Position numbers and translations under genes: made by a program. Of a stretch of 64,000 nt of DNA, positions 1 through 8,293 are shown in pieces. The notes under the pieces were generated by a model. It was given only the letters and a program-made list of their open reading frames with translations. It did no database searches and had not been told where the DNA came from. The stretch lies in assembly GCA_017303805.1 (NCBI GenBank), contig JAFLBQ010000001.1, positions 186,001 through 250,000 of the forward strand. The letters run 5' to 3'. Origin of the DNA: Cytophagales bacterium. GTDB lineage: Bacteria > Bacteroidota > Bacteroidia > Cytophagales > Cyclobacteriaceae. Position 1 is the stretch's first letter, and each line of letters starts with the position of its first letter.

Positions 1-1
1 C

Positions 2-2014
2 GGTGTTGTTTGGCGTAACTCCGGAATTGCCGTTGTAAGTGGCTGCACTCCAGGTGCCTAAAAACTGAAAAGCAGCTATGCGTTCGTTGCCGGTATTTCC
101 TATACTACTCCTAAGCTTTAAGTCAGTAATAGTTTTGGACTTAAAAAAACTTTCATTGGAGATTCGCCATCCGGCAGAGATTGCGGGAAAATAGCCGAAG
201 CGGTTATTCGGCCCGAAATTGGAAGAGCCATCGGCACGCATACCTAGGGTTACTAAATATTTATCGGCAAAGTCGTACCGGGCCTCCGTAAAAACCGAAA
301 ACAAACTTCCGGGTGGCGATTTGGTAGATGAACCGGCATCTACAATTCCGGCTGAAGCAATGTAGGTAAAGTCATCGCTTGGAAATAAACGTCCTTGTAC
401 ATCAGCTCCGTTATAAAACGTGCGGAAAACTTCGGTGCCTACAAAACCACTTACAGTATGTTGGCCAGCTAGTTGTTTGTTATAACTCAACGTAAGGTTA
501 GAAACCATGTTGGTGCTTGCCTGCGCTATGTACACACCATAACCTCGGCCGCCAACGGATGAAAGATAACCGCCAATGGCTGTTTGTGACGATTCGTACT
601 GATCTTCCGTAATATCGTTATAGTCCACACTTACCTGGCCTTTCAGCCGCAGGTTAGGTTTAATTTCGTAAGTAAGGTTAAGCCCGCCTATCATTTTGAG
701 AGTAAGCGTTTCAAAGCGCGGTAACAAAGCCTGGGCAACCGGGTTGAAATTTGGAAAGCCTGGGTACATGGCCGAGTTGGGGCCAATTAATCGCCCGTTT
801 TCATCGTAGGGTACGTAGTACGGTAAACTTTTTATAGCCCCGGAATAAACGCCATCCAGAAAGTTGTCGCCTTTTACTCTTTTGTTTAAGGAGCGTGATA
901 ACGTAAGGTTGGTGTTAAGATTTAATTTAGGTGCGAGTTGCTGGCCAAAGTTTAAGGTAGTGCCCATGCGCTCAAAGCCATTGTTTAGCTGCACACCTTC
1001 TTCGTTGCGATAGTGTGCACTTAGGTAGAATGTCGTGTTGTTATCGCCCCCACTGGCAGTTACCTGGTATTGTTCCATAATTCCACGTCTAAGTACTTCA
1101 TCCTGCCAGTTCGTGCTTACGGCATCGGTAATCCCTTTTATCAACCCAAAGGCATCGGGGTTTTGCCCGGCATTGGTAACGGCTTCGCGTTGCAATTCCA
1201 GTAGCTGGGTAGAATTAAGCAGCTTCAAGGTGTTTACTGGATCCACAATACCTCGTTGCACATCGAACGAAATTTTGGTTGGGGAATTTTTACCACCGCG
1301 TTTTGTAGTAATCACTACAACTCCGTTGGAAGCACGCGAGCCGTACATGGCTTTGGCCGAAGCATCTTTCAATACCTGCATAGATTCAATATCAGCCGGG
1401 TTGATAAGCGCCAGCGCATTATCATTTTGGCCACCAAAGCCGCGGGCAGAAAGACTGCCGGTTTCAACAGGAATACCATCTACAATAAATAAGGGCCGAT
1501 TGCCTGCGCTAATGGAGGTGGAGCCCCGGATGCGCACAGCAATACCTCCGCCAGGGGTGCCGCTACTCTGTGTAACTTGCACTCCGGCTACCTGTCCTTG
1601 CAGGGCCTGATCAACACCGTTTAATGAAATGCCTTTAAAATTGTCAGGCTTTAACGATGAAATAGAACCGGTTATTTCCCGCTTTGATACCGAAGAGTAA
1701 CCGGTTACAACCACCTCGCCTAATTGTTGCGAGTTTTCCTCTAACATAACTTCTAAATAGGAACTTCCCGAAACCGGTAGTTCTAATGTTTTGTACCCGA
1801 TAAATGAAAAGATGAGTATGGCATTGGGCAACGCACGAATTGAGAATTTGCCATCAACATCGGTGATTGAACCCTGGTCGGTACCTTTTACAAGAATGTT
1901 TACACCGGGCAAGCCGTTGGGTTCGCTGGTTATTGTTACCTTTCCGGTAACAATAATCTGCCCCTGCACTAAAATCGGAACCAGAAATAGTAAATAGAGT
2001 AAAAGTCTCCTCAT
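2..2014 (-). CDS. SusC/RagA-family TonB-linked outer membrane protein (3' end outside window)
   Basis: About 671 N-terminal codons are visible; the gene runs off the left edge. From the ATG at 2014 the protein has a signal peptide (MRRLLLYLLFLVPILVQGQ), then a carboxypeptidase-like regulatory domain (roughly residues 20-95), then the TonB plug with the RIRGSTSISAGNRPLFIVDG segment typical of SusC proteins, then barrel strands. SusC proteins import glycans or other large nutrients across the outer membrane with a SusD lipoprotein lid; the SusD partner would lie beyond the edge. No stop codon interrupts the visible frame. Family assignment is firm; substrate unknown. No perfect TAnnTTTG promoter is seen upstream. 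Confidence 0.93.
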   Translation of the reverse strand, partial: MRRLLLYLLFLVPILVQGQIIVTGKVTITSEPNGLPGVNILVKGTDQGSITDVDGKFSIRALPNAILIFSFIGYKTLELPVSGSSYLEVMLEENSQQLGEVVVTGYSSVSKREITGSISSLKPDNFKGISLNGVDQALQGQVAGVQVTQSSGTPGGGIAVRIRGSTSISAGNRPLFIVDGIPVETGSLSARGFGGQNDNALALINPADIESMQVLKDASAKAMYGSRASNGVVVITTKRGGKNSPTKISFDVQRGIVDPVNTLKLLNSTQLLELQREAVTNAGQNPDAFGLIKGITDAVSTNWQDEVLRRGIMEQYQVTASGGDNNTTFYLSAHYRNEEGVQLNNGFERMGTTLNFGQQLAPKLNLNTNLTLSRSLNKRVKGDNFLDGVYSGAIKSLPYYVPYDENGRLIGPNSAMYPGFPNFNPVAQALLPRFETLTLKMIGGLNLTYEIKPNLRLKGQVSVDYNDITEDQYESSQTAIGGYLSSVGGRGYGVYIAQASTNMVSNLTLSYNKQLAGQHTVSGFVGTEVFRTFYNGADVQGRLFPSDDFTYIASAGIVDAGSSTKSPPGSLFSVFTEARYDFADKYLVTLGMRADGSSNFGPNNRFGYFPAISAGWRISNESFFKSKTITDLKLRSSIGNTGNERIAAFQFLGTWSAATYNGNSGVTPNNT

Positions 2015-2162
2015 GCGCCTCAGTAGTCAAGTTCAAAATTCAGGTTCACGAATAGTTAAAGTTAATGGAAGGTTCTGGATGCACCAACATCCATTAAAAG
2101 GTTAATTCTTAAAATCGGTCAAATCCTACTATTTTGTGGAGGAATAGTCCACAACCTTAAAC

Positions 2163-2987
2163 ATGCAATACCTCGAAACCTTATTCAGCTTAAAAAATAA
2201 AACAGCCCTTGTAACCGGTGGCACCGGTGTGTTGGGTCGTGCACTTTGTAGTTCGCTGGCGCGTGCAGGCGCATCGGTAGTTATAGTGGGCCGCAGGAAA
2301 GAGGCAGCCGAGCAACTGGCCCTGGAAATTGTGAACAGCGGTGGCCGTGCTATTGGCATTTCGGCCGATGTGCTCGATAAAGAACAGTTGGTTGCAGCCA
2401 ATAAACGGGTGCTGCAGGAATTCGGAAGCCTCGATATACTTGTTAACGGGGCTGGTGGCAATTTGCCCGGTGCAATTATTACCCCCGATAAAACCATTTT
2501 CGATTTGGACATGGAAGATTTTAAGCGGGTTGTGGATCTTAATCTTACCGGCTCAGTACTCCCCACGCAGGTGTTTGGTCAAACCATGGCAGCCAATAAA
2601 CAAGGTGTTATTATTAACATCTCGTCCATGACGGCCCTTCGCCCGCTTACGCGCGTGTTGGGTTACGGTGCGGCCAAGGCTGCTATCAGCAACTTTACCC
2701 AATGGCTTGCTGTAGAGATGGCCAAAAAATTTGGTGAAGGAATTCGCGTTAACGCCATTGCGCCAGGTTTCTTTCTTACAGAACAAAATCGCAACCTGCT
2801 TACAAAACCTGATGGCAGCCTTACTGAAAGGGGAGAATTGATTGTGCAACAAACTCCTTACGGGCGATTTGGAGCCCCCGAAGAACTATGCGGAACCTTG
2901 CTGTGGCTTTGTTCCGATGCTTCAAAGTTCGTATCGGGAATTGTGGTGCCTGTAGATGGCGGCTTTAGCGCATTTGGAGGAATTTGA
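2163..2987 (+). CDS. SDR-family oxidoreductase, probable fructuronate reductase (D-mannonate oxidoreductase type)
   Basis: This 274-residue short-chain dehydrogenase has the N-terminal nucleotide motif TGGTGVLGR, the NGAGG turn, a catalytic Ser in NISSM, and the YGAAK active site (Y-x-x-x-K). The segment NAIAPGFFLTEQNRNLL followed by TPYGRFGAPEEL resembles the SDR-type D-mannonate oxidoreductases (UxuB/YjmF group), which interconvert fructuronate and mannonate in hexuronate breakdown; this is recalled family similarity, not a search result. It is divergent from the susC gene, which would fit uptake and use of a uronic-acid polymer. It could also be a generic 3-oxoacyl reductase-like SDR. Confidence 0.85.
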   Translation: MQYLETLFSLKNKTALVTGGTGVLGRALCSSLARAGASVVIVGRRKEAAEQLALEIVNSGGRAIGISADVLDKEQLVAANKRVLQEFGSLDILVNGAGGNLPGAIITPDKTIFDLDMEDFKRVVDLNLTGSVLPTQVFGQTMAANKQGVIINISSMTALRPLTRVLGYGAAKAAISNFTQWLAVEMAKKFGEGIRVNAIAPGFFLTEQNRNLLTKPDGSLTERGELIVQQTPYGRFGAPEELCGTLLWLCSDASKFVSGIVVPVDGGFSAFGGI

Positions 2988-3086
2988 ATCGGGTGCATGC
3001 TGCCCTGAATAAAAGAGTTCCGGAATTTTTCTGAAAATCGTTATGGAATAATCTTCGTTTCGCTTCTAACAACTAAATCAAATTGT

Positions 3087-3527
3087 ATGAATCGTATGTT
3101 GCTACTAACCTTTTTAATTTCAATGTCTTACTGTTCAAAACCTTCCACCAAGTGGCCCCCTGACTTTACCATCAAACTTTCGCATACCGGAAGCATGAGC
3201 GGTAGTTCATTGCACATAGAATACACCTATGAGCAGTGCACCTACCTGCAGCAGTCGCTAGAAGGCAAGCCTTTGCGCTACAGCTTTCCATTAACAGAGG
3301 CTATGCGCGAAGAAATTCTGGCAAAAATGCAGGCTCTTAAAATTGAAAATATTAAATCAAATGCTGTGCCCCGCGTGGTGCACGATGGGTGGTCTGAGAT
3401 GCTGTGTGTTGGAACTCGGTGTGTGGAGGGCGGAACCCGGGGTGATCTAAGTCAGGCCGATAAAGCGATATTTTTAGAGGCAGTCGAATACCTGCAACAA
3501 TTTGCCGTAGCAAACCAGCCCAAGTGA
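3087..3527 (+). CDS. hypothetical lipoprotein
   Basis: A 146-residue protein with a short hydrophobic signal (LLLTFLISMSYC) ending in a lipobox-like Cys at about residue 16, so it is probably an outer-membrane-anchored lipoprotein. The mature part contains further cysteines (EQCTY, LCVGTRCVEGG), which may form disulfides. I do not recognise a domain. It stands alone between the SDR and a strong terminator shared with smc. Function unknown. Confidence 0.75.
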   Translation: MNRMLLLTFLISMSYCSKPSTKWPPDFTIKLSHTGSMSGSSLHIEYTYEQCTYLQQSLEGKPLRYSFPLTEAMREEILAKMQALKIENIKSNAVPRVVHDGWSEMLCVGTRCVEGGTRGDLSQADKAIFLEAVEYLQQFAVANQPK

Positions 3528-3531
3528 AATT

Positions 3532-3564
3532 AAAAAAGCCGGGTGTTGAATCCGGCTTTTTTTT
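3532..3564. terminator. bidirectional rho-independent terminator
   Basis: An 11-bp perfect stem (AAAAAAGCCGG / CCGGCTTTTTT) closes a 9-base loop and carries T-runs on both strands. It sits between the convergent lipoprotein gene and smc and should end both transcripts. Confidence 0.85.
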
Positions 3565-3579
3565 GAGTTACTGATAAGC

Positions 3580-6500
3580 TTAAGCTAATTCGCGTAAGTC
3601 CACAGGTACCACACGCGAGATTCCCTTTTCTACCATCGTTATACCGTAGATCACATCCGTGGTAGTCATGGTACGTTTGTTATGGGTTACAATAACAAAC
3701 TGCGAGTCTTTGCTAAAATTACGAATGATGTTATTGAATTTGTCAATGTTGGCATCGTCAAGCGGGGCATCCACTTCATCAAAAATACAGAAAGGCGCAG
3801 GCTTCAATAAGTACATCGAAAACAAGAGCGCTGTTGCCGTTAAGGTTTTTTCACCACCCGAAAGTTGATTAATGGTGAGCGGGCGTTTGCCTTTAGGTTT
3901 GGCAATAATATCAATCTCCGACTCCAGCGGTTTGGTCGCATCAACCAGTTTCAGATCGCAATCATCGCCCTCGTTGAAGAGCGAGCGGAACACCGTAATA
4001 AAATGATCCTTAATTTGTTGAAACGCCTGCATGAAGGTTTCGCTGGCCACGCCTTCAATTTCATTAATTGTACTAAAGAGCGATTCTTTCGCTTTTAGCA
4101 AATCTTCTTTTTGGGTGTTGATGAAGTCGTTGCGCTGTTTGATTTCTGTGTACGCTTCCATGGCCATAGGGTTAATCGGCCCCATATTGTCTAACTTCTC
4201 GCGGATTTTAGTTACTTCGGTGCGCAACTTCTCTTCGTCAAATAAGGCCAGTTGCTCCGATTCTTCAGGCGATGCGTTTGCTAAAACGGTGTTCAGGTCG
4301 ATGTTAAACTCAACGTTCAATCTCTCTTTTACCGAATTTAACTGAAGTTTACTTTCGTTCAGGCGGCCTTGCAGTTCCATCAACAGCGTGTCGATATGCT
4401 GGCGTTGGTGCTGCACTTCGCGCAAATCTTTTTCGTACTGATCTATTTCGCCCCGGCCTGCATAGTACTCTTTCTCTGCTTCGCTCAATCCTTTCTCCAT
4501 CTCTTCCTTTTCGGCATACATGCCCAGCAGTTCGTCATCGTTGCTCTGCGTAGTTTCTATAATGGTGCGAGTCTCTTCTTCGTTCTTTTTAAGTTCTTCG
4601 CTGTTGGCTTCAATGCGCAAACTGCTTTGCTCCATCGATTCCTGCTTAAAGCGAATTTCCTGATCGACACTCTTTACCCGGTTTTCCTGCTGATGAAAAA
4701 AGATGTTCTGCTCGTTAAAGGCCGAAGATTTTTGAGTGAGTAGTTCGTTCTGTTCGTTCAATTGGCTGGTAATGGCCTTCAGTTTTTCGTCTTGCTGCGC
4801 CAGTTCCAGGTGTGCCTGTTCTGCTTTCGGTTTCAGCTCGGTCAGTTCGGCTGTCAGCGTTTCAATTTTCTCCAGAATATCTTCTTTGCGCAGGTCGGCA
4901 CTGCTTAGCAAGTTGGCAAATTGTTCTTGTTTGGTGCGCACCGAAATGTATTCGTCATTAACCAGTTTAATGGTGCTTTGCGCTTCTTCAATTTGTTGCT
5001 TCAGGGTGTTGTTGCGCAGGCGTTCCAGTTCGCGTTGGCGGTCCACCAGCGAGTGGCGAATGTCTTCCACTTTTTTGGTAAGCTCTTTAATTTCCTTATC
5101 CAGCTTTTCCAGATTTTTTGCGCGCCCTATTTTCTTTCCTTCAAACAGCCCAACCGAGCCACCTGATACGCTAAACCTGCGCTTTGTTACTTTACCGCTT
5201 TTGGTGATAAAAGTATTTTCATCGGCAGGCATGCTTTTAATATCGCCTTCGTACACATACACCTTGTCTAAGATGTAGGCCATTAACTTGCTGTACTTGG
5301 GATCAAATTCAATTATCTGAGTTGCCGGAAATGCATTGGCATACATCTGAACCGGAGCAGCCGAAAATTTTTCGAATGCATCCAGAATAAAAAAATTAGC
5401 CTTGCCTTTGCTGGCATCGCTCAAAATATTGATGGCTTCATAGGCTTCGGCCTCGTGCTCTACAATGTAGTAGTTCAAGAAGGGCTCCAGGTAGTTTTCA
5501 ATCGCCACCCGGTATTCTTCGCTTGTCGAAAGAATATCCGAAAGGAGGGGCGCATTCTTAGTCCAGCCTACATTCTTCTTCAGAAATTTAATGGCTTCCG
5601 GAAAGCCCTCCAGATTTTCAACCAGTGATTTGGTAAGCTGATATTCGTTTTGACGGGCATCCAGCTTGCGGCCATTCTCGGTCATTTCTTCCCGAATCAT
5701 GTCGATGGTTTTTTCCAAAGACGCAATGCGCTGCAAGGTATCTTCCTCTTCGCGTTTCAGTTTTTCCAGATAGGCATTCTTTTGCTGTATCTCTTCGCCC
5801 AGCACCAGGGTTTTCTTTTCAAACTCGGCAATGCTGGCACTTTGCTGCGAAGTGTCGGAGGTGGTGCGTTCTAATTCCTGCTTAAATGAAGAAACTTGTA
5901 TTTCGCGAATCTCCAACGCTTTGTTAAGCTGAAACGATTCTTCTTGCCGTGCCCGGTACGCCTGGCGCAACACATCGGCTTCGCCTTGCAAGGTGTAGGT
6001 AGATGCTTTTTGTGTTTCGTATTCGGCCTTCAGCGAATTTACCTTAGCCGAAATTTCTTGTAAAATCTGGTTGGCAGAGTCGCGCTCGGTTTCTAAACTT
6101 TGAATGCTGAAGCGTGCCCGTTCGTTGCTTTTCTTATCCTGGTCAATTTGTTCTTTCAGGTTGTTTACACGATCGTTTAAGAAACGCAGCCGTTCGTTCT
6201 TTATCTGCTTCTCGCTTTCGTATTGCCTTATCTTTGCTACAAACTCGTTAATGGCTTTCTGGCGCGAAGACAGGGTTTTCTCTTTCAGAATTAATTCGGC
6301 CTTCGACTTCTCAATCAAGGCTTCCTTCTCGGCAACTTCTGCCGTTAGTTTGGTCTTGCGATCGTTCTCTTGTTCAATTTGTTTCTGTACAAGAGTAAGC
6401 GTGTCTTTTTGTTTGTTTACTACTACCTTAGCCAGGTTAATGCTCTTCTCTTTGTAATCTTCTTTAATCTTGTAGTATTGTTCGGTTTGGCGTGCCTGCT

Positions 6501-7119
6501 TCTCCAGGCTCTTCATATTTTTTTCAATCTCAAACAGCAAATCTTCTACACGCTCCAGGTCGGCATCGGTATCTTCCAGTTTTTTAAGCGTTTCTTTTTT
6601 GCGCTTTTTAAACTTGCTTATTCCGGCTGCTTCTTCAAAAAGCATCCTGCGCGAGTTATCGCGGTCGTTCAGGATATCATCTACCATTCCCAATTCAATA
6701 ATGGCGTAGCTGTTCGAAGCCACTCCCGTATCTAAAAATAAATTGGTGATGTCTTTCAGGCGACAGGTTACGCCATTCAACAGGTACTCGCTCTCGCCCG
6801 TGCGGTAAAGTCTGCGTGTAATGGTTACCTGCGCATACTCGGTTGGAAGAATATTTTTAGTATTGTTGATGGTAAGGGAAACCTCGGCCATTTGCTGGGC
6901 CGAACGCTGGCTGGTGCCGTTAAAAATTACGTTCTCCATTTTCTCAGAACGCAAAGCGCTGGTCTTCTGCTCGCCCAATACCCATCGGATGGAGTCAACT
7001 ACGTTCGACTTGCCGCATCCGTTAGGACCTACAATTCCGGTAATCCCTTCATCAAAATTGATAACTACTTTATCTGCAAAGCTCTTAAAGCCTTTAATCT
7101 CCAACTTCGATAACTGCAT
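3580..7119 (-). CDS. smc: chromosome segregation protein SMC
   Basis: Full-length SMC ATPase of 1179 residues. The N-terminal head has Walker A GPNGCGKS at residues 31-38 and an LGEQK loop. It is followed by a long coiled coil, a hinge at about 500-680 (AEAYEAINILSDASKG region), the return coiled coil, and a C-terminal head with signature LSGGEKTLTA and Walker B FCIFDEVDAPLDDANID. SMC dimers with ScpA/ScpB extrude DNA loops to organise and segregate the chromosome. The ATG at 7119 places the canonical MQLSKLEIKGFKSFAD start. A TATCTTTG promoter element lies about 40 bp upstream. The many open frames on the opposite strand are codon-bias shadows. Confidence 0.98.
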   Translation of the reverse strand: MQLSKLEIKGFKSFADKVVINFDEGITGIVGPNGCGKSNVVDSIRWVLGEQKTSALRSEKMENVIFNGTSQRSAQQMAEVSLTINNTKNILPTEYAQVTITRRLYRTGESEYLLNGVTCRLKDITNLFLDTGVASNSYAIIELGMVDDILNDRDNSRRMLFEEAAGISKFKKRKKETLKKLEDTDADLERVEDLLFEIEKNMKSLEKQARQTEQYYKIKEDYKEKSINLAKVVVNKQKDTLTLVQKQIEQENDRKTKLTAEVAEKEALIEKSKAELILKEKTLSSRQKAINEFVAKIRQYESEKQIKNERLRFLNDRVNNLKEQIDQDKKSNERARFSIQSLETERDSANQILQEISAKVNSLKAEYETQKASTYTLQGEADVLRQAYRARQEESFQLNKALEIREIQVSSFKQELERTTSDTSQQSASIAEFEKKTLVLGEEIQQKNAYLEKLKREEEDTLQRIASLEKTIDMIREEMTENGRKLDARQNEYQLTKSLVENLEGFPEAIKFLKKNVGWTKNAPLLSDILSTSEEYRVAIENYLEPFLNYYIVEHEAEAYEAINILSDASKGKANFFILDAFEKFSAAPVQMYANAFPATQIIEFDPKYSKLMAYILDKVYVYEGDIKSMPADENTFITKSGKVTKRRFSVSGGSVGLFEGKKIGRAKNLEKLDKEIKELTKKVEDIRHSLVDRQRELERLRNNTLKQQIEEAQSTIKLVNDEYISVRTKQEQFANLLSSADLRKEDILEKIETLTAELTELKPKAEQAHLELAQQDEKLKAITSQLNEQNELLTQKSSAFNEQNIFFHQQENRVKSVDQEIRFKQESMEQSSLRIEANSEELKKNEEETRTIIETTQSNDDELLGMYAEKEEMEKGLSEAEKEYYAGRGEIDQYEKDLREVQHQRQHIDTLLMELQGRLNESKLQLNSVKERLNVEFNIDLNTVLANASPEESEQLALFDEEKLRTEVTKIREKLDNMGPINPMAMEAYTEIKQRNDFINTQKEDLLKAKESLFSTINEIEGVASETFMQAFQQIKDHFITVFRSLFNEGDDCDLKLVDATKPLESEIDIIAKPKGKRPLTINQLSGGEKTLTATALLFSMYLLKPAPFCIFDEVDAPLDDANIDKFNNIIRNFSKDSQFVIVTHNKRTMTTTDVIYGITMVEKGISRVVPVDLRELA

Positions 7120-7161
7120 GAAACCTGTTAGAATTTAGTGGTTGTAAAAAAATTAAGACGG

Positions 7162-7169
7162 CAAAGATA
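7162..7169 (-). promoter_or_regulatory. -7 promoter element of smc
   Basis: On the minus strand this reads TATCTTTG, a perfect match to the Bacteroidota -7 consensus TAnnTTTG. It is preceded by a TTTC about 18 bp upstream (weak -33). The expected leader before the smc ATG is about 40 nt. Confidence 0.6.
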
Positions 7170-7271
7170 ACCGCAGGTTCGGCATTTGAAAAGTGGATCA
7201 TACCCAAATCATCCACATTTTATCCGCCAAAAAACAGCGCAAAAGGTCGCTTTTTGGTACTGATTTTTAAA

Positions 7272-7279
7272 TATCTTTG
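7272..7279 (+). promoter_or_regulatory. -7 promoter element, near-leaderless
   Basis: TATCTTTG, a perfect TAnnTTTG match, ends only 6 bases before the ATG at 7286. A TTTG at 7253-7256 could act as -33, although its 15-bp spacing is short. The expected transcript starts at or just before the start codon. Confidence 0.5.
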
Positions 7280-7285
7280 ACCATC

Positions 7286-7786
7286 ATGGACAATATTCAG
7301 TTTTGGATCTGGCTCATTGTAGTTGTGGTAGGGTTAATTGCCCGTGCCAGTAAAAAGAAAACTCCGGAAGGAGGGGCCCCATCCAACCGTGGCCCTCAAG
7401 AACATAAACCAATCAGTTTTGAAGAGTTGCTTCGCGAAATTCAGGCCTCCAAAGCACCCGCTCCAAAACCCGTAGAGCAGCCCACCACCTATATTGATTA
7501 CGATGATGACCTTGAGGAGGAAATAAAGCCGTTAGCCACCGCCTCGTACAAAACCGAAGACGAGATTTATGCCACCTACGAAAAGGCAAAGTCTGAGGCA
7601 TTTAACAGGGCCTCGTTGGAAGAGACCATGCACGTGGAAGATACTGTTGTGAACTACGAGAAGTTTAACCGGTACAAGCGCACCAAGAGAAAGCCTCAGT
7701 CGGTGGGCATAGCACAAGCTTTCAAGAACCCGGCTTCTTTCAAGCAGGCTTTTATAATGTCTGAGATTCTTACCCGAAGGTTCTAA
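7286..7786 (+). CDS. hypothetical membrane-anchored protein
   Basis: About 166 residues. An N-terminal membrane segment (IQFWIWLIVVVVGLIARA) is followed by a charged cytoplasmic tail with many Pro, Lys, Asp and Glu residues (DYDDDLEEEIKPLA) and a more conserved-looking C-terminus (AQAFKNPASFKQAFIMSEIL). The last motif is common at the end of Bacteroidota membrane-anchored hypothetical proteins. I chose the ATG at 7286 over an upstream TTG at 7277 because the TTG overlaps the predicted -7 promoter element. It is divergent from smc. Function unknown. Confidence 0.75.
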   Translation: MDNIQFWIWLIVVVVGLIARASKKKTPEGGAPSNRGPQEHKPISFEELLREIQASKAPAPKPVEQPTTYIDYDDDLEEEIKPLATASYKTEDEIYATYEKAKSEAFNRASLEETMHVEDTVVNYEKFNRYKRTKRKPQSVGIAQAFKNPASFKQAFIMSEILTRRF

Positions 7787-7945
7787 AATCCTGATTTTTT
7801 GACGAAAACATTACTTACATTAGGTAATGTTTATACAATCACGGTGCTTTGTTAATTGGAATTTGTGTACACGGGTGGAAATGCGCCCAAAAGTATTGCA
7901 AGGCCAGTAGGAAAAATTTACCTTGCTATTAATTTTTTGCTTGAT

Positions 7946-8293
7946 ATGTTAGGCTTTAAACACCTCATAAGCAGTTTGTTCTTTTTTGCTGCTATTCTAC
8001 CATCCGATTCGGAACCGCTATTGCCTTTCCTGCTTGGGCCCGAACCCTGTAAAGAAATTGAGCTAACCTACAAGGTGAAGCACACGAGCGGGGGCTTGGC
8101 AAATGGCGAAGTGGAAATAAAATTTAAAGACGAAAAGCAACGCTATACCAATTACTTGTTTAGTGGCAACAGTCAACACAACCAATTGGAAATTACCGAC
8201 AGCCGCATTAAGGAAATACCTGCAGGCGATTATACTTTGATTGTGCGCAATGAAGCAGGCTGCACCCGTCAATTAAAAATCAGGATTAAATGA
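7946..8293 (+). CDS. small secreted protein with SprB-like repeat fold
   Basis: Read from the ATG at 7946 this is 115 residues: a signal peptide (MLGFKHLISSLFFFAAILP) and a single domain ending EIPAGDYTLIVRNEAGCTRQL. That ending matches the rhythm of SprB repeats (G-x-Y-x-V-x-V-x-D/N-x-x-G-C). An upstream TTG at 7856 would hide the signal peptide 30 residues in, so the ATG is preferred. The stop overlaps the ATG of the 1873-residue adhesin by four bases (ATGA), indicating translational coupling. It is perhaps a partner or assembly factor of the large protein (inference). Confidence 0.65.
   Translation: MLGFKHLISSLFFFAAILPSDSEPLLPFLLGPEPCKEIELTYKVKHTSGGLANGEVEIKFKDEKQRYTNYLFSGNSQHNQLEITDSRIKEIPAGDYTLIVRNEAGCTRQLKIRIK

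Noticed and set aside
3659..7113. Several long plus-strand open frames across smc
   Set aside because: They mirror the codon pattern of the coiled-coil gene on the other strand, lack ribosome sites, and encode low-complexity hydrophobic proteins.
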